Assembly: GCA_905183005.1 (NCBI GenBank)
Contig: CAJJDO010000031.1
Span: forward strand, 233,257-297,256
DNA from: Paramecium pentaurelia
Taxonomy: Eukaryota; Ciliophora; Oligohymenophorea; Peniculida; Parameciidae
Direction: 5' to 3'
Length of the DNA stretch: 64,000 nt
The translations under genes were made by a program, and so were the position numbers. The notes under the pieces are model-generated. The model made no database searches and was not told where the DNA came from. It worked only from the letters and a program-made list of their open reading frames with translations. Below, piece after piece: positions 21,090 through 31,836 of this stretch; within the stretch, counting starts at the first letter, position 1, and every line of letters begins with the position of its first letter.

Positions 21090-22040
21090 ACACATATTAA
21101 AATTATTATTATTCTAAAAGTTGCTTCGTTTGATTCTTTAAGTTTCTCATAATACATCTTATAATTAGATTGATATTTCTAGTCTAATATATAGATCTAT
21201 GCAAAACTAACTAATTGATTCACAGATTCTTATGTTCCTTAAGAATTCAAGATTAAGCTATTTAAGATTGATATTATTGATCTTTATAATTGCTTTTATT
21301 ATTTTATTAATTCCAATCCTATCCTTATTGTTGTAAATCTTTAATGTTAATATTTTCAACTGACTTGGGTTCAATACAACTCAAATTATTTGATTGTTAT
21401 TTTGTGTTAGTATAGATATAAATTAATTATGTTTTTATCATCACATCCAAATTTAGATTTAGGTCATATATACCTGTTTCATTTGATATAACTTTTTAAT
21501 AAGTTTTATTGAAAATATTTCGCTTGTTGTTCAAAAAATGACTTTTTCTCATTCTAAGTTTATTTAATAAATGAAAACTTTGTTGAGCTTTTTGAATTTT
21601 TAAGATAATCCATTTTTAGTCTATTATGACTAATCTATTCTCTTAAAATTTACCAAGCATTTACAATTAAATAAAAAAAACGACAAACATATGCTATCTA
21701 CTTTTGATGCATACAAAAATGATAAAGAATCAAATATTTTTGCTAATGATTAAATCTCTTATGAATTTTCTAATTCATCAAGTTTTTTAATACTTAATTT
21801 AACAAACCATATAATTATTGCTTTTCTTTATTTAATTTGCTATTACATTAATTTTATGCTTTAGATAGCTTTTCCTGCTAATCTGATATTTTATTCTGTT
21901 ATATTAATTTACCTATTTTTATTTTTTATTTCTATTTCTAGATTTTTAGTTTTGTATTTTCACCAAAACTCCTTCGACCTTTAACCAGTTAGAGATTGAG
22001 TAATTGACATATATAAATATAAATATTATTGTACTATGTT
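21090..22040 (-). CDS. Unresolved multi-exon coding region (coordinates approximate)
   Basis: Several minus-strand stretches look coding but fall in different frames, so introns must intervene that I could not place with confidence. Examples: an N-terminal MSITQSLTG near 22010, a coiled-coil stretch with IKLMQQQIKQRK, a segment SVENINIKDLQQQGQDWNQQ, and near the 3' end YKMYYEKLKESNEATF. The 3-nt difference between the two repeat copies removes one glutamine from the QQQ run, a change typical of coding DNA. A plus-strand frame at 21538-21999 (hydrophobic, 153 residues) competes; I judge it an antisense shadow. A second copy of most of this region lies at 22494-23110. Confidence 0.35.
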
Positions 22041-22492
22041 TATTAATGATATCAATAGAAGAAACCAAGGATTTTGCCTCCAATGTGTCTTTATCTAGCT
22101 TCTTCATGTGTTAAAATTCCAACATTAGTGGTAAGTACAACACATCCAAATTATCTGGCAGGGAGAATGTTATTAGCCCATCTTTCGAATTCTCCTAATG
22201 TAACATCATATCTGGGTGAGATTACACCACATTTATTGATGCGTCCTAACATTTTGTGTCATTTATTACCCAATAATTCAACAACAATCTTGCCACTTCT
22301 ATGATCATCAACAATTTCGAATTCGCCAATGTACCCATGTCTTTGCATAACTTATAAGAACTTCACAACCAATTTTGATGTAGGTCTAATCAACACTTGT
22401 TTTCTTCCTTATCTTAAATATGTTAGGACAACAACTACAACCTTTCAGCATTCACAATAGAACGGAGGCAATCATTCAAGACATTCATTTTA
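21430..22492. repeat. Direct repeat 2, copy 1 (1063 bp)
   Basis: Recurs at 22494-23553 at an offset of 1064, after a single N at 22493. The only difference I found is a 3-nt deletion in copy 2, near 22905 (TATTAC versus TAC on the plus strand). Contains part of the unresolved gene and nearly all of the uS8 gene. Confidence 0.9.
22052..22492 (-). pseudogene. RPS15A: uS8 (RPS15A) gene copy cut at codon 2 by the N
   Basis: Same exons and introns as the intact gene at 23113-23558, but the sequence runs into the N at 22493 within codon 2, so the initiating Met-Val is lost and only the internal Met4 remains. Almost certainly an assembly duplicate rather than a biological pseudogene. The plus-strand 76-residue frame across it is antisense. 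Confidence 0.8.
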
Positions 22493-22493
22493 N

Positions 22494-23553
22494 TGTTTTT
22501 ATCATCACATCCAAATTTAGATTTAGGTCATATATACCTGTTTCATTTGATATAACTTTTTAATAAGTTTTATTGAAAATATTTCGCTTGTTGTTCAAAA
22601 AATGACTTTTTCTCATTCTAAGTTTATTTAATAAATGAAAACTTTGTTGAGCTTTTTGAATTTTTAAGATAATCCATTTTTAGTCTATTATGACTAATCT
22701 ATTCTCTTAAAATTTACCAAGCATTTACAATTAAATAAAAAAAACGACAAACATATGCTATCTACTTTTGATGCATACAAAAATGATAAAGAATCAAATA
22801 TTTTTGCTAATGATTAAATCTCTTATGAATTTTCTAATTCATCAAGTTTTTTAATACTTAATTTAACAAACCATATAATTATTGCTTTTCTTTATTTAAT
22901 TTGCTACATTAATTTTATGCTTTAGATAGCTTTTCCTGCTAATCTGATATTTTATTCTGTTATATTAATTTACCTATTTTTATTTTTTATTTCTATTTCT
23001 AGATTTTTAGTTTTGTATTTTCACCAAAACTCCTTCGACCTTTAACCAGTTAGAGATTGAGTAATTGACATATATAAATATAAATATTATTGTACTATGT
23101 TTATTAATGATATCAATAGAAGAAACCAAGGATTTTGCCTCCAATGTGTCTTTATCTAGCTTCTTCATGTGTTAAAATTCCAACATTAGTGGTAAGTACA
23201 ACACATCCAAATTATCTGGCAGGGAGAATGTTATTAGCCCATCTTTCGAATTCTCCTAATGTAACATCATATCTGGGTGAGATTACACCACATTTATTGA
23301 TGCGTCCTAACATTTTGTGTCATTTATTACCCAATAATTCAACAACAATCTTGCCACTTCTATGATCATCAACAATTTCGAATTCGCCAATGTACCCATG
23401 TCTTTGCATAACTTATAAGAACTTCACAACCAATTTTGATGTAGGTCTAATCAACACTTGTTTTCTTCCTTATCTTAAATATGTTAGGACAACAACTACA
23501 ACCTTTCAGCATTCACAATAGAACGGAGGCAATCATTCAAGACATTCATTTTA
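22494..23553. repeat. Direct repeat 2, copy 2 (1060 bp)
   Basis: Second copy of the unit at 21430-22492, continuing into unique sequence that completes the uS8 start codon. The 3-nt indel means the two copies come from slightly different molecules (alleles, paralogues or assembly versions). Confidence 0.9.
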
Positions 23554-23558
23554 ACCAT
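23113..23558 (-). CDS. RPS15A: 40S ribosomal protein S15A (uS8)
   Basis: Small-subunit ribosomal protein binding the central domain of 18S rRNA. Three exons with introns of 29 and 24 nt give exactly 130 residues, the length of the human protein. Landmarks: MVKMNVLNDCLRSIVNAE, QRHGYIGEFEIVDDHRSGKI, RINKCGVISPRYDV and the C-terminal RHIGGKILGFFY. Start ATG 23556-23558 lies outside the duplicated block, in unique sequence. Confidence 0.95.
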
Positions 23559-23834
23559 TCGTCAATAAATATTTTTTAATTTTTTTAAATCTTATTTTAA
23601 TAAGTTTATTTGTACTATACAACATATTCATTTCATAATACCTATATTAAACAAATGAGTCTATTTCTTTATCTCACTTTCCTATTTTCGAATATACAAT
23701 TTCTAATGCTTTTTCATATACTTATTAATTTTAAGTATTTCTATCAACATGAAAAGCCATTATTAATTATTTATATGTACCAATGAAGTTTTATTATTAT
23801 TAATTACTATTAATAAAATTCATAACATTTCAAG

Positions 23835-24611
23835 ATGTAAATTAATTAAGAGTTTCTTTGTTTTGAAAAAAATGAAAAAATAAGTAAAAATAATAAAAAT
23901 TACTTAGTTGAGGAATTAGCCTCTTTGAATAATCATCAAGAAATTATAGATTTTTGTGATAGTTAAATTTCTTCTATCAAATTTTCATAAATTAATTCTT
24001 TGACAAACTAAAGTAATCTGTTTTTTATTAATCTTTAGCTCACATCTTAGATGATTCTTTAGAATTGTATAAAGCTACTGAATAATCAAGTGGAAGTTAG
24101 ATCCTTTCAAGGGTTGATTCTTTTGTTAATAAATTTCAGATTGAACATGCTTATGAGGTTTACTATAAATAAAAAAGTATTAATTAAATTTAAATAGTTA
24201 AAAGCCTAAAAATTTTATAAAGATATGAAGAAGTAATTGAATGCTGTGATCAATTGCAAATTTTATGCTAGGAAAACAATTAAGAAATTTATTGCTAAAA
24301 AGAAAAAAGTTATTATTTTATAATAAGAATAGCCTAAGCATTATTTAAATAAGATAAACTTAATGAATTTATTTAATTGATGGGTTTAGATAAATAAGAA
24401 AATAAGCATAATATGAATTATTATTTATAGATGGGTAAAGATTATTTAAATATTATAAGTAAAGAATCTAAAGGATTAAGGTTTAATCTAAGAAGCAGTA
24501 GCATGTTTGGATTATGGAATAATATAAAATGATTCATTTTAAGAATAATTTTATCAAGAAAGAGGTTCTAAAATTATAAATATGTATAGAGAAACTATTA
24601 AAAAATAATGA
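23835..24611 (+). CDS. Small TPR-like helical protein, 242 residues
   Basis: Three exons; introns of 26 nt (about 24017) and 22 nt (about 24455) leave 243 codons. Helical pairs resemble tetratricopeptide repeats: HAYEVYYKQKSINQIQIVKS, LQRYEEVIECCDQLQIL, YYFIIRIAQALFKQDKLNEF, YYLQMGKDYLNIISLIQEA. The ATG at 23835 is upstream and in frame. TPR proteins act as interaction scaffolds; no partner can be inferred. The stop TGA 24609-24611 follows RETIKKQ. Alternative splicing to a longer C-terminus cannot be excluded. Confidence 0.55.
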
Positions 24612-25369
24612 AAAGATTAATGAAGCAGAAGCATACTAAAAGTAATTAGATAGTCTTGAATTAAGCTGAATATTTAAATATAAAAAGTATATCCAAATTA
24701 ATAATTTATTATTAGATATTTAATTTTGCACATTATTTAATTTTATTTAAATTAAATATATATGAATTTATGATCAAAAAAACTAATCAATTCTTACAAT
24801 TAAAGAAAGATTTAGTTGAATTACAATCAAGTAAACTTGGATTTAGATTTATTAGGGATGTTTTAAGAACTACAAATTATCAACCCCAGGTAATTTATCA
24901 ATCTACATTTCATCAATAAGATTAACTTCTGGTTCCTTTAAAAGAGATATTTCTATCTGTCTATCTGCTCTGATTTGAAATGTAGCAATTTTTTGTCATG
25001 TTAGAATATAATGATTCTTCTTTTTTATATTTGATAAATGAAAAATATTTAGCTTAGTCCTTCAAAATATAATTTTGTAGATCGATCTATAAGTTCAGAT
25101 ATATTCAAAAGAATAATAATAACATAAAGAATTGACAGAGAGATCAGGTTTTTTGAGCTATTAAATTTACCTATATATTGTAAAAATTTTAATTCTTCAA
25201 TAAATTGTTCATAATTTATGAGATTATACTATTTTATATTTGATTTAATTATCTATAGGATTATTGAATTATAATGGTTTAGTAGATTATTTCCTTTTAT
25301 TGATTATTGATTTGTTATTAAATTAATATAAAAATTAAAATGTAAGGGTTATAGCAGTAAAAAGTTCAT
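24612..25369. other. Ambiguous region, possible small ORF or decayed gene
   Basis: A 67-codon plus frame runs from ATG 24770 to TGA 24971-24973. It contains a coiled-coil-like start (QFLQLKKDLVELQSSK) and QDQLLVPLKE. That loosely recalls prefoldin-5's ELLVPL motif, but the frame is too short. On the minus strand a TGA-free stretch runs from about 25340 to 24830 and includes phrases such as EISLLKEPEVNLIDEM in a shifted frame. I cannot build a consistent gene on either strand; remnants of a decayed gene are likely. Confidence 0.3.
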
Positions 25370-26938
25370 ATGGAAGAAGAAATTGATAAATTATGTTGTT
25401 TTAATAAGCACTAAAACACAAAGATTGAATATATTATAAAAGATAATTAAAAGAGAGGGTCTGAGAGATTACTATGTTCAAAATGCATAGAATTCTTTAA
25501 TAATCCTCCTAATTTGGTTTATATAACTAAAGCCTAAGAGAGAATTCAACTAGTAAAGTAATTATGCTATAATCAAACAGAAAAAGTTGCGGAACAATTT
25601 ATATAAGATATTGAAAATTTTATTGAGAAATTACGTACTTTTACTAGTGACTTACATTAGCAGATTTAAAAACTAACTAACTCATGCACCTTATGGATAG
25701 ATTATTTAAATTATTATAAGAAATTAAAGCTAAAGTATAAATTTTTAGATGAAATTGATAATTTAGAAATAGATGAAGAAGAATTGATATAATAAAGTTT
25801 AGCATTTGATATTTATGAAATAAACTCAATAAATGAGAATAGTATTGGAAAGATATCTTCAGGTATTCAGAATGTATAATAGACAATAAAGGAATTTTCT
25901 AATTTCTAAGGTATGGCATATAAAATTATAAAAAATGCTAATAATTATGAACATTTTTAATATAAAAAAATGAAAAGTATTACTTTTTAAGTAAGTTTTG
26001 AAAAAAAAGAAGATTAACTATGTAATGCCTTGGCTTTTAATAGTGATGAATCATTATTAGCTACAGCAGCTGATAAGAATATCAAACTTTGGAAATTTTA
26101 TGGAGGAGAATTATTAGAAACTAATACCAACTTGTAAGGACATATGGAATAAGTAGTTTGTTTAACTTTTTCTCAATAAGAAAATTTACTTATATCTGGA
26201 AGTAAGGATGAGACTATAAAATTGTGGAAAGAAATTAGTTAAAATAAATGGTAGCCAGTATAAAATATTAAAATAGATGCAAGTTATTCTTTATGTTTAG
26301 TTTTGAATCAAAATGAAAATTAATTTATTGCAGGTTGTTTTGATGGATCAATTAAAATAATTTCATTTAATATTGATTAATATACTACCCTAGAAAATTA
26401 TAGATTGGATAAACATACAAAACCAGTATATAGCATAAGTTTAAATTCTAAAGGCAATCAATTTATTTCATCTAGTAGTGATAAATAAATTATTATTTGG
26501 GAGAAAAATAATTCTTAACTTTGGGAATTTAAATATGTTGTTAATAAATCAATAAACGATGTTTGTTATAGAATTAGTTATTTTGGAGATGAAACAATTT
26601 TGTTTTAATAAAAGAAGAATGGTTAAACACATTTTCTTAAAATGCAAGACTCTAAGTTTGTTGAAAGAAGTGATTTGAGATTGGTCTTAAATAATTAAGA
26701 TCCAGAGGTTGAATGCTTTTTCCCTATAATTTATAATTAAAAGAATTAGGTTTTAGTGTTAAAACACAGTCAATATGTTTATATTATTAAAGAAAATAAA
26801 CTTCAATATTAAGTTGCTTGTTCACCAATAGATTGTTCGCATCCATGGAATTATGGTACTATGACAAAAGATGGAAGATTCCTCATAATTTGGGAATATG
26901 CAACCAAGAATTTTAAAGTCTATCTATTAGATTATTGA
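25370..26938 (+). CDS. B-box-like/coiled-coil/WD40 repeat protein, 522 residues
   Basis: A single uninterrupted 523-codon frame. The N-terminus has Cys/His pairs (KLCCFNKHQNTK and LLCSKCIEFF) resembling a B-box-type zinc module. A coiled coil (about residues 70-190) follows, then six or seven WD40 repeats forming a propeller. The repeats are marked by SDESLLATAADKNIKLWKF, SGSKDETIKLWKE, AGCFDGSIKII, SSSSDKQIIIWEK and TKDGRFLIIWEY. WD40 proteins of this design are scaffolds; a ubiquitin-ligase-type role is only a guess. Confidence 0.85.
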
Positions 26939-27113
26939 GCAACAATAAAAATTATAAAATTATTATTATATTATCAATTTTTATTTAATAAGCATTATTC
27001 TATGGATTCCTTAATACTCATATATCTAAATATAGTTAATAACTTTAATTATATAAATGACGATGAAATTTTTAAGTTGAATATAAATAAACTTAATTAA
27101 TTTGAATTTACTA

Positions 27114-28755
27114 ATGTCTGATTAATTCGACTAGTCGCAAGAAGGCATTGTTTAAAATGAAGTGCCTGAAAATAGAGACTAAGAGCTACTTGATTAAGTG
27201 GCCTCAAGGTAGAATAATGAGAAAAAACAAAATTTTTAAATTGAAGAAGAGGATGAATAAGATTAAAATCAACCTGTTGGTGCTATATAAGAAGTTGTGA
27301 AACCAGAAGAGATTAAAAAGAACGTATCTTAGATTAGCAGCCCATTATAACCTATTATGATAAATAAAGCAGAAACTAAGAGAATAGTACATCAGGCTGC
27401 ATTGGAAAGAAAGACCGAAGCATTTGAATAAACAAAAAGTTTTGAACTTCATAGATCATCATAAATTTTCTAACATAGATAATTAGTTGATTCTGTTTGG
27501 GCAAGATTATAGAAAGTAGTGGCTTCATCTGATGAATCTATGAAATTTTTAGTTTCATTTATGAAATAAAGAGTTGAATAAGAAGAATAACAATTAAAAT
27601 ACTCTTAAAATGCTTAATTGAGTAAGTTATTTAAGGATTTTGGTAATATTTGAATATATACTTTAGATGGTAAGATTATGTAATGTAATTATCCTGAGTT
27701 TTCTAAAGCAGTAAGAACAATTGATTCTGCTATGGAAAGATAGACAGATTAGATTAAGATATTTATTGTATGGATACAAAATTAGACACGAGAAAGATTA
27801 GAATAAGAAATGAGCAATTTTACAAATTAAAATAGAGGTATCAATATATTGTAAATAAAAATAGACTTAATAAATTCATATAATCGTTTCAAAAAAACAT
27901 TGGCAGATTTAGATAAAGAAGTTACTAAATATTTTAATAAATATGATAAAATGTACTAAAATATGACAATCAAAGGAAAGAAACCATAAAAAGACTTTTT
28001 GAGAGCTGAATTAAAGTATAAATAGGTAAATTACAATTAATTAATATTTTTAGGCTGCTTCAAGAGTAGTAATTTATTAAAGAGAATTTGGAACATGGTT
28101 ATTAAATAGTTGGAATGAAATAAAATTATTAGAAGTATAAAGATTAGATTTAGTTACACATACATTAATTGAATTTTAAAATCAGATCATGAATGTGTAT
28201 GGTAAGATTCCTTAAAATGATTCAATTATTGCAGCATTGAATGGAGTTAAGGTTTAATAAGAAGTATAGACATTATATTCACATGATTTTGTACTAACAA
28301 AATAGGAACTAGAATTTATTCAGACAGAATAATAATAAGAATTAGTTAAATATTTTCAAAGTTTCTAAGTAAAAATTAAAAAATATTATTAGGTTATTGA
28401 TAAATATGCTGAATTATCTCATCCTTTAATTCTTAAATAATTTTCAGCTTAAAGAGATGTTGGTACTATCGGAAAGACTTGGATAGAAACTGGAATAATT
28501 ATTACAGTTGATCATTACTTTTTGACTTTTGATGGTAAACCAACTAGATTTTCAAGGCCAGAAAACAAATACCCACTTGATGGAATGAAAATGACAACTA
28601 GAAGTCCTTTAGAATTAGAGATTTAATTTATAATTCCTGGATTAGTTATGGATTCAAAGAAAAAATTACTAATTCAATTTAAGAAATCAGATGAATTGGA
28701 AGAAATGATGTATTTTCTAGATACAGTTGGGCAAAATAAATTTGCTTTAAATTGA
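27114..28755 (+). CDS. F-BAR (FCH) domain protein, 529 residues
   Basis: Membrane-bending BAR-superfamily protein linking plasma or vesicle membranes to actin or endocytosis. Introns of 24 nt (about 27642) and 28 nt (about 28026) leave 530 codons. Residues ~1-90 are acidic and disordered. The FCH/F-BAR helix bundle follows, opening with LVDSVWARLQKVVASSDES and KFLVSFMKQRVEQEEQQLKY, the usual layout of the FCH motif. Long helices continue (YNRFKKTLADLDKEVTKYFN; GTWLLNSWNEIKLLEVQRLD). The C-terminal ~110 residues (IIITVDHYFLTFDGKPTRFS, LLIQFKKSDELEEMMYFL) look like a PH-type fold. Assignment to F-BAR is by pattern and moderately secure. Confidence 0.75.
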
Positions 28756-28800
28756 AATATGTCAAGCATGATATAATATGAATAGTTATAAAATAATAAA

Positions 28801-30236
28801 ATGAAATCAAAAACCCAACTTTAATCAGATGAAGATGTAGATACTCTAGGTTCTTATACATCGATGACTTATGATGACAAAACAATGGAAGTTGTGCAGT
28901 ATAGAAAAGAGAATTTCTTTCAATTTGGATCTTCCATATTGGCAGTAATTTATATGGCTAATACTATGTTGATTCCTAATATGAACTAACTTTTTATTGA
29001 TATATCATTTGATAATCCTTTAAAAATGATTATTTCAGTGATCATATATTGGTTGCTCTCATTTTTAATTTTAATACCATGTTATTTGGTTATTAAAATA
29101 TGCAAAAAAGAAGGTAACCCTATTTATGCCCATATAATCAAATAAGATTCAACAAAAATCTACAATTTATTCATATATTGTAATTTAATAATAAATACCC
29201 TTGGATTATTTAATATAATTGTAAGATTGGGGGACAGCTTACCAAAGGTTAATCGATGGTTTTACAATGAATTTCATAATTTAATGGCTTCAGAATAAGG
29301 AGGACTATTCTTTCCAACAATTGCTTGCTATTCAACAGTAGTATTAGGATTATTTTATGGATTTTATAAATTTTCGTACTTTGAACATTACTATGACATT
29401 CAATATAGACTCATAATATCATTTGTTGGTAAAATATTTTTAAATACACTAATATTTTTATTGATTTACTATGAAGTACCTGATGCAAGTCAGGAATACA
29501 TATCCATGGATGAAAAGTACATATATCCTTATATTAAATTAGTTTATTTGATGCAGATCTTACAAGTGGTGCATCAGAATGGATAACTTATTGTTTCAAC
29601 TAAATTTGTTGCATTTCTTACCCTTTTTTTGAAGTGTTCTATCTGAAAAGAGAAACTAAAAAGGGATACTCCAAAGTTCAGCAATGTTATTGGATATAAT
29701 TATTATTGAGATCTCTAATATTTTTTTATTAGATTACAACTTGGGGAATTATCATCAGATAAGAAAAAATGAAGTATTATTATTAGCCATTGTTGTAATC
29801 TTTAAACTCATTGTTAATTTTCCTCATTTCCATGTCCATAACTTCAATCTATTCACATAATTACACATTGAATAAAGAACTATTAGAAGACAATATATAG
29901 ACAGCAACAGATGAAGATAATAAAAAATAAATTAAGGAAATCTATATGATAGCTGCTGGAATATTTGTATTTGAGATATCCATTTGTATCATTAGTAGAT
30001 TTTTTATTAGAGATCTAGAAGTTCCTCAAATTAAATCATTTATTTTTTCATTATCTTATAGTGTACAAACAATCTGCTTTGGTTTTTCATGTATCAGCAT
30101 ACCTGTATATTTGTGGATTAAAAACTTTGACCCTAAATCAAATTTCTTTAGTGGAATAGCTTATTTGGCTATAATAGTTTACATGATTGTTTTTCTTGGG
30201 ATAAGCAGTGAGCCATTTTTTTCATTAAAACAGTGA
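28801..30236 (+). CDS. Polytopic membrane protein, 469 residues
   Basis: Two exons with a 26-nt intron near 29517 leave 470 codons. About nine hydrophobic segments are visible, e.g. IYWLLSFLILIPCYLVI, FVGKIFLNTLIFLLIYY, LLIFLISMSITSIYS, AAGIFVFEISICIIS and AIIVYMIVFLGISS. A conserved-looking loop reads NLFDADLTSGASEW. No transporter or channel signature is recognised. An in-frame ATG at 28759 would extend the N-terminus by 14 residues but would leave only 3 bp from the F-BAR stop, so 28801 is preferred. Confidence 0.7.
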
Positions 30237-30394
30237 TTAAAACATTATACATAATTTGAATCAACTTATGCTAATTTATAATATTAATATTTTTATATTT
30301 CTAAAATTAAATAAGCAATTAATCCTATAGATCACAATAAATTTTAGTTTATGCTAAAAGATTCTATTCAAAAATTCCAATTTATTGGTCAATT

Positions 30395-30868
30395 CACTTG
30401 AGATAATCATACCTGAACTGAATTGATTGGCTATGAATATAGTAAATTATTAATAGATTAATAAATATTGGAAATCAATAAGCAGACTTATTTGAAAGTT
30501 TAGCCCCTTAATATACATTTCAATTTTAAACATTTAAGTGAAACATAGAAATAAATATAAGTAATTACTGAGAATTAGAAATCTATATTTGCTATCAATC
30601 ATAAAAGAAATATTCAAGTAATTTATTTAAGTTAATTTAGGTTAATCAAAGTAATCGAGTAATCTAAATATCGATAAATATCCTCTAAAAGTTTATGAAG
30701 ATAGAATAGGATTACTTTATTGATTGCAAAAAATAATTAACTTCGTGAACTATTATAATTGAGAATAGAGAATGATATTAAAATAATTTAGATTGGATTA
30801 AAGGAAAGAAAAAACTTATATTTGGATCATATGATAAACAAAAAGAAAGCAAGAAACCAAAGAAATGA
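30395..30868 (+). CDS. Unresolved small gene or remnant
   Basis: Coding-like stretches occur in succession: EINKQTYLKVQPLNIHF with ENQKSIFAINHKRNIQ, then SSNLNIDKYPLKVYED after a possible 34-nt intron, and at the end KGKKKLIFGSYDKQKESKK followed by TGA at 30866-30868. I could not join them through plausible introns and found no in-frame start. Either a gene with several introns I misplaced, or a decaying gene. It ends 40 bp before the uS15 start. Confidence 0.35.
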
Positions 30869-30908
30869 CTAAACAAAATTTAAATAAAATTAAATCTTAA
30901 ATTAATTC

Positions 30909-31452
30909 ATGGGTCGTATGTAAGCTAAGGGAAAGGGAAAGGGTATTTCTGGCTCAGCCCTTCCATATAAGAGAAAAGCACCAAAATGGTTGACATTATC
31001 CTCAAAATCCATCCTTGATCAAATTGTTAATTTAGCAAAGAAAGGTTTTAATTAATTCTTAATATTTCGTTCAGGTCTTAATGCTTCATAAATTGGTGTT
31101 TATTTAAGAGATCAATAAGGTATTCCTTAAACCAGATTTTTAACTGGATAAAAGATTTTGAGAATCCTTAAAAAGAGAGGTATTTTTTATTCAATATTAT
31201 TAGGATGTGCTCCTAAAATTCCTGAAGACTTATATGCCTTGATTAAGAAGGCTGTTTAAATCAGAAAGCATTTAGAAAAGAATAGAGGTGATGTGACAAG
31301 CAAATTCAGATTAATTTTGGTTGAAAGCAGAATTCATAGACTTAGTAGATATTACAGAAGAACCTAAAAGTTACCATCAAACTGGAAATAGTAATAATAA
31401 TATTTAATAATTAAGTGTCTCAAAGACTGCATCTGCCTTAATTGGTTAATGA
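30909..31452 (+). CDS. RPS13: 40S ribosomal protein S13 (uS15)
   Basis: Small-subunit ribosomal protein. Four exons; introns of 30, 24 and 25 nt leave 155 codons. Landmarks: MGRMQAKGKGKGISGSALPY, GLNASQIGVYLRDQQGIP, ILRILKKRG, IPEDLYALIKKAVQIRKHLE and RLILVESRIHRLSRYYRRTQ. The last intron interrupts the Tyr codon of NWKY, and the final exon gives VSKTASALIGQ, matching the family's YESSTASALVA end. Without that intron the frame runs on for over 80 spurious codons, so homology fixes the splice. Confidence 0.94.
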
Positions 31453-31836
31453 GTTAAAATATCAATACAATAATGCATAAATCTTAATATATATATATCA
31501 ATATTTAAATTATCTTTTTTTAATAATTGATTAATCTATTCTAAATAAAGGTTGTTAATATTTTATTTCAATAATAATTATTAATAATAATTTCAAGTGA
31601 TTTTATTAACAACAATGAATTAATTATTTTAATTATAATATTTTTTAATAATAATCATAAAATCTACTAATTATTGCAAAAATTATGATTATGAATTAAA
31701 GTTTGATAATAAAATATAAAAAATCAAAAGAAATTCAAAATTACTTGTATAGATTAATTAAAAATACTTAAAAAAACAAGAGTTTTTGATATAATTAAAT
31801 TTTTTATTATTATCAATATATATTTGACAATAATTA
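31453..31836. other. AT-rich intergenic region between convergent genes
   Basis: About 380 bp separating the 3' ends of uS15 (+) and acyl-CoA oxidase (-). It consists of A/T runs and TAA/ATA repeats with no supported gene. Confidence 0.5.

Noticed and set aside
21538..21999. 153-codon plus frame with hydrophobic C-terminal half
   Set aside because: Competes with minus-strand stretches of coiled-coil character; the hydrophobicity is typical of antisense, and the copy-specific indel fits a minus-strand Gln run better. Not excluded.
22074..22304. 76-residue plus ORF, repeated at 23135-23365
   Set aside because: Antisense to the ribosomal protein uS8 gene in both repeat copies.
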